Positions 61,779 through 64,000 of a stretch of DNA of 64,000 bases are shown in pieces. The translations under genes and the position numbers were made by a program. Below the pieces are notes generated by a model. That model made no database searches. It was not told the origin of the DNA and worked only from the letters and a program-made list of their open reading frames with translations. How positions within the stretch are numbered: the stretch's first letter is position 1; each line of letters opens with the position of its first letter. The stretch lies in the NCBI RefSeq assembly GCF_001436735.1, contig NZ_AYZE01000008.1:305240-369239 (forward strand), in the 5' to 3' direction. This DNA is from Liquorilactobacillus cacaonum DSM 21116. Its GTDB lineage: Bacteria; Bacillota; Bacilli; Lactobacillales; Lactobacillaceae.

Positions 61779-63068
61779 TTGAAACGTACAACAAAGACAT
61801 TATTGGCAAGCACTGTTGGTGCGGCGGGGTTATTTCTGGCTTCTACAACAAGTGCAAATGCTTCTTCCATTGTTAAGGTAGCAAAAAACGATACTGTGTG
61901 GGGTCTCTCACAAAAATATGGTGTTTCAATAAAATCAATTGAAACTTTGAATAATATAAATGAAAATAGTCACTTGATTGTTGAAAACCAATCATTAACT
62001 ATCCCTGATAGTGATAGTTCAGCTAGTACAGAGAGCACTTCAACAACTTCAAATGTTTCTGTTGTTGCTGGTGATTCTTTGTGGACAATTGCCCAGAAAT
62101 ATAATACAACAGTTGATAGTTTAAGATCATTAAATGGTTTATCTTCATCTGATACTTTAATTAAAGCTGGTCAAACTTTGAAAGTAGAAGGTTCTTCTAC
62201 TGATGTTGATAACTCTGCAACAACTGCAACTGCGCAAAATAGTACCACAACAGCTGCAACAAGTTCAGCAACATCATCCAGTAGTGTTGCATCTACAGTG
62301 ACTGTTGCGACAAATCATGTTACATATACCGTTAAATCTGGTGATTCTCTTTACACAATTGCGCAAGCCTATGGGATAACTGTTGATTCATTGAGATCTT
62401 CTAATTCTTTAGGGAGTGCAATATTGCCTGGAGAAACTTTAACAATTAATGATCCTACAAAGACACCTGCCACAACTTCTAGTTCTGCTGCTTCTAGCGT
62501 TACAACTTCTAGTTCTGCTGCTTCTAGCGTTGCAAGTTCTAGTTCTGCTACTTCTAGCGTTACAACTTCTAGTTCTGCTGCTTCTAGCGTTGCAAGTTCT
62601 AGTTCTGCTGCTTCTAGCGTTACAAGTTCTAGTTCTGCTGCTTCTAGCGTTACAAGAAGTGTCTCCGTAGCACCTAAGGTCTATTCGAGGGTGACATCGT
62701 CTTCCACGGTTTCATCATCTTCTATTATTTCTTATGCAACATATTTAGCTAGTCAAGGTATTCCTTATGTTTATGGCGGTACTTCATTAAGTGGTTTCGA
62801 TTGTTCTGGGTTTGTTCAATATGTATTTGCACATTTTGGTAAATCGTTGCCACGTACTTCAGAAGCTCAATCAACTTTAGGTACTGCGGTTCCCGTTAGC
62901 CAAGCTAAACCTGGTGATTTATTATTCTGGGGCTCACAAGGTTCCTCATGGCATGTAGGTATTTATATAGGTGGAACTAGCTACGTTGCTGCCCCTTCTT
63001 CCGGTCAAAACGTAAGCATCAAGAGTTATCAGTATTTCCAACCTACATTTGCTATCCATATGAATTAG
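61779..63068 (+). CDS. LysM-NlpC/P60 peptidoglycan hydrolase
   Basis: A 429-residue secreted wall enzyme, probably a D-gamma-glutamyl-L-lysyl (DL-) endopeptidase. A signal peptide (about 1-28, ending STTSANASS) is followed by three LysM domains (about 31-77, 92-137 and 181-226). Then comes a Ser/Ala/Val-rich linker of six 10-residue repeats (TTSSSAASSV type) and the NlpC/P60 domain (about 312-429) with Cys342 in GFDCSGFVQYVF and His392 in SSWHVGIYIG. The start is TTG with AGGAGTG eight bases upstream. Confidence 0.95.
   Translation: MKRTTKTLLASTVGAAGLFLASTTSANASSIVKVAKNDTVWGLSQKYGVSIKSIETLNNINENSHLIVENQSLTIPDSDSSASTESTSTTSNVSVVAGDSLWTIAQKYNTTVDSLRSLNGLSSSDTLIKAGQTLKVEGSSTDVDNSATTATAQNSTTTAATSSATSSSSVASTVTVATNHVTYTVKSGDSLYTIAQAYGITVDSLRSSNSLGSAILPGETLTINDPTKTPATTSSSAASSVTTSSSAASSVASSSSATSSVTTSSSAASSVASSSSAASSVTSSSSAASSVTRSVSVAPKVYSRVTSSSTVSSSSIISYATYLASQGIPYVYGGTSLSGFDCSGFVQYVFAHFGKSLPRTSEAQSTLGTAVPVSQAKPGDLLFWGSQGSSWHVGIYIGGTSYVAAPSSGQNVSIKSYQYFQPTFAIHMN
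62472..62651 (+). repeat. Six 30-bp tandem repeats in the linker
   Basis: Six in-frame copies begin at 62472, 62502, 62532, 62562, 62592 and 62622. Each encodes (T/A)(T/S)SSSA(A/T)SSV. The near-identity at DNA level means copy number can change by slippage. Confidence 0.95.
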
Positions 63069-63437
63069 TTTTGACTCTTTGTCAAATCCTGTTAATAGTT
63101 AAATGTATTTATTCAGAATTAGAAGTTACCTTACTTCTGGTTCTTTTTTTGTTATTTTGTTATTTTATTATTTTATTATTTTGTAGATTTAACTTGCATT
63201 TGATGTAGCTTAATTCGCGAAATCATATGATGTTAGCGGAATCCAATGGAATTTTCATTGAAATTATTTAACCATCCAATTAATACCTTCAATTAGATGC
63301 ATACAGGACTTTCAGGTAAAACAATTACAATTTTTGTCTAAAAAAGCTCATCAGCATTCTTCAAGATAACAACGGATATTACTTGCAGAGACATACTTCT
63401 TGCAAATTATTCGTTTTTTATGAACTTCTAAATAAAC
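63069..63437. other. Intergenic region after the wall hydrolase gene
   Basis: No gene is seen in these 369 bp. After the terminator hairpin come AT-rich runs with ATTTT-type repeats. Confidence 0.5.
63115..63150 (+). terminator. Terminator of the wall hydrolase gene
   Basis: AGAATTAGAAGT pairs with ACTTCTGGTTCT (two wobbles), followed by a T-run. Confidence 0.8.
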
Positions 63438-63934
63438 GGCTCTTTGTCAACCGCTGTTGCTGAGAAAATTTTATAGGAAAATCAATTCATTTTCGAATTG
63501 GTTTTCTTTTTTTATTCGAATTACAAATTCAATTTTGATCCGGGTGTAAAAATGTGACCAGTGTCTGTAGCCGTATGCCGTACGTTTAATTTGTTTGATT
63601 TTACGATTAGTGCCTTCTAGTGGGCCATTTGAATAGTTACTTTCAAAGTGATTTTGGATAGTTCGATTAAGGCGATTAGGTAAAACAAAAAACTAGCCGA
63701 TGCGCGTACCACCATCAATGGCAATAAAGCTCATCTGATGACCAGTGGAGCGAAATTCATCTTTTACACAAGGTAACGTGTTTAAGTAGTTTTAAGATAA
63801 TTGGTCGTTCTTTGATAGCTGGATAGGTGGCATTCTGAGTCGGTATTGGGTGGTACATTTGGGAACTTGTCCTTTTATTGTACATGAAAATTGGGTGGTG
63901 ATGAACTTCCATCAACACCCAATATTGTAGAGCC
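63438..63934 (-). mobile_element. Decayed ISL3-family insertion sequence
   Basis: The left end reads GGCTCTTTGTCAA (63438) and the right end, on the other strand, GGCTCTACAATAT (to 63934). Both share the GGCTCT tip of ISL3 elements. Only 497 bp remain, against about 1.4 kb for an intact copy. A subterminal dyad (TTGGGTGGTGATG / CATCAACACCCAA) lies near the right end. No clear 8-bp target duplication is seen. Confidence 0.85.
63471..63850 (-). pseudogene. ISL3-type transposase remnant
   Basis: The minus strand encodes DEFRSTGHQMSFIAIDGG, matching the first catalytic-Asp region of ISL3 transposases. An in-frame stop at 63693-63695 and then the C-terminal end (NHFESNYSNGPLEGTNRKIK, IKRTAYGYRHWSHFYTRI) follow, with the final stop at 63471. 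A short N-terminal scrap (ATYPAIKERPIILKLLKH) lies upstream in another frame. Most of the centre is deleted, so it cannot be active. Confidence 0.9.
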
Positions 63935-63944
63935 AAAAGTTATA

Positions 63945-63990
63945 GCAAATAAAAAAGACACTGACAATTATCAGTGTCTTTTTTATTTGC
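63945..63990. terminator. Perfect 20-bp inverted repeat, probable bidirectional terminator
   Basis: GCAAATAAAAAAGACACTGA and its exact complement flank a 6-nt loop (CAATTA). T-runs on both strands fit a terminator for whatever lies past the window edge. Confidence 0.75.
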
Positions 63991-64000
63991 ACGGCAACGT

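Noticed and set aside
62449..62670. Open frame coding for Leu/Ala-rich repeats inside the wall hydrolase gene
   Set aside because: It is the shifted frame of the 30-bp tandem repeats; no ribosome-binding site and the main frame is clearly coding.
63074..63087. GACTCTTTGTCAA after the wall hydrolase gene, resembling the ISL3 end
   Set aside because: Only one word matches, no partner end or transposase lies beside it; probably chance.
1..64000. CRISPR array, tRNA, rRNA or prophage
   Set aside because: No spaced direct repeats, no cloverleaf or rRNA segments and no phage structural genes were seen.

Overview
The window is a 64-kb piece of an AT-rich Firmicutes chromosome. The gene set points to a motile member of the Lactobacillaceae (Liquorilactobacillus or Ligilactobacillus type): a Gram-positive flagellar apparatus without L- and P-ring genes, FliY/CheC/CheD-type chemotaxis, an L-rhamnose operon, GPH and SemiSWEET sugar carriers, cre-like sites and LysM-NlpC/P60 wall proteins. 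The genus is an inference; no rRNA or tRNA gene is present. No CRISPR array was seen.

Layout. 1-978: flagellin (minus strand, C-terminus cut by the window edge) with its own sigma-28 promoter. 1.2-12.9 kb: metabolic genes, namely an NAD(P)-binding protein, a SemiSWEET, an AraC-type regulator, an AEC permease, the rhamnose operon (transporter-rhaB-rhaM-rhaA-rhaD), a zinc alcohol dehydrogenase with a cre-like site and two palindromes upstream, a membrane-anchored XRE regulator with a small membrane partner, and a histidine phosphatase. 13.0-44.5 kb: an almost uninterrupted minus-strand flagellar/chemotaxis operon of 39 genes running from flgB to flgL. 44.9-46.4 kb: motA-motB on the plus strand. 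46.7-48.8 kb: a large chemoreceptor. 49-59 kb: housekeeping and transport genes (quinone-reductase-like protein, GPH symporter with a YagU-like protein, UDG-like protein, nucleoside hydrolase with a GNAT enzyme, glycosyltransferase, HD phosphohydrolase, Zn/Mn ABC transporter behind a Zur-like box). 59-61.3 kb: serC-serA. 61.8-63.1 kb: a LysM-NlpC/P60 wall hydrolase. 63.4-63.9 kb: a decayed ISL3-family element.

How the motility genes work together. The operon starts with basal-body, motor-switch, export and hook genes (flgB to flhA). Sigma-28 (fliA), the distal-rod genes, an FtsE-like ATPase and the chemotaxis block follow, then fliM-fliY, and it ends with flgM-flgN-flgK-flgL. Five sequences fit a sigma-28 promoter (TTAAA-like -35, 15-16 nt, CCGATAN). 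They lie before flagellin, flgM, motA, the large chemoreceptor and, inside the operon, the first chemoreceptor gene. A terminator hairpin lies just before the flgM promoter and overlaps it, so late genes could be insulated from the early transcript and reset by FliA/FlgM.

Most notable points: an FtsE-like ATPase without FtsX inside the flagellar operon; a chemoreceptor with two membrane helices and almost no outside domain; the flgM terminator/promoter overlap; flgB with no ordinary start codon at its ribosome-binding site; a nested hairpin element at 46.6 kb; paired palindromes before the alcohol dehydrogenase; and a Zur-like operator on the metal transporter.
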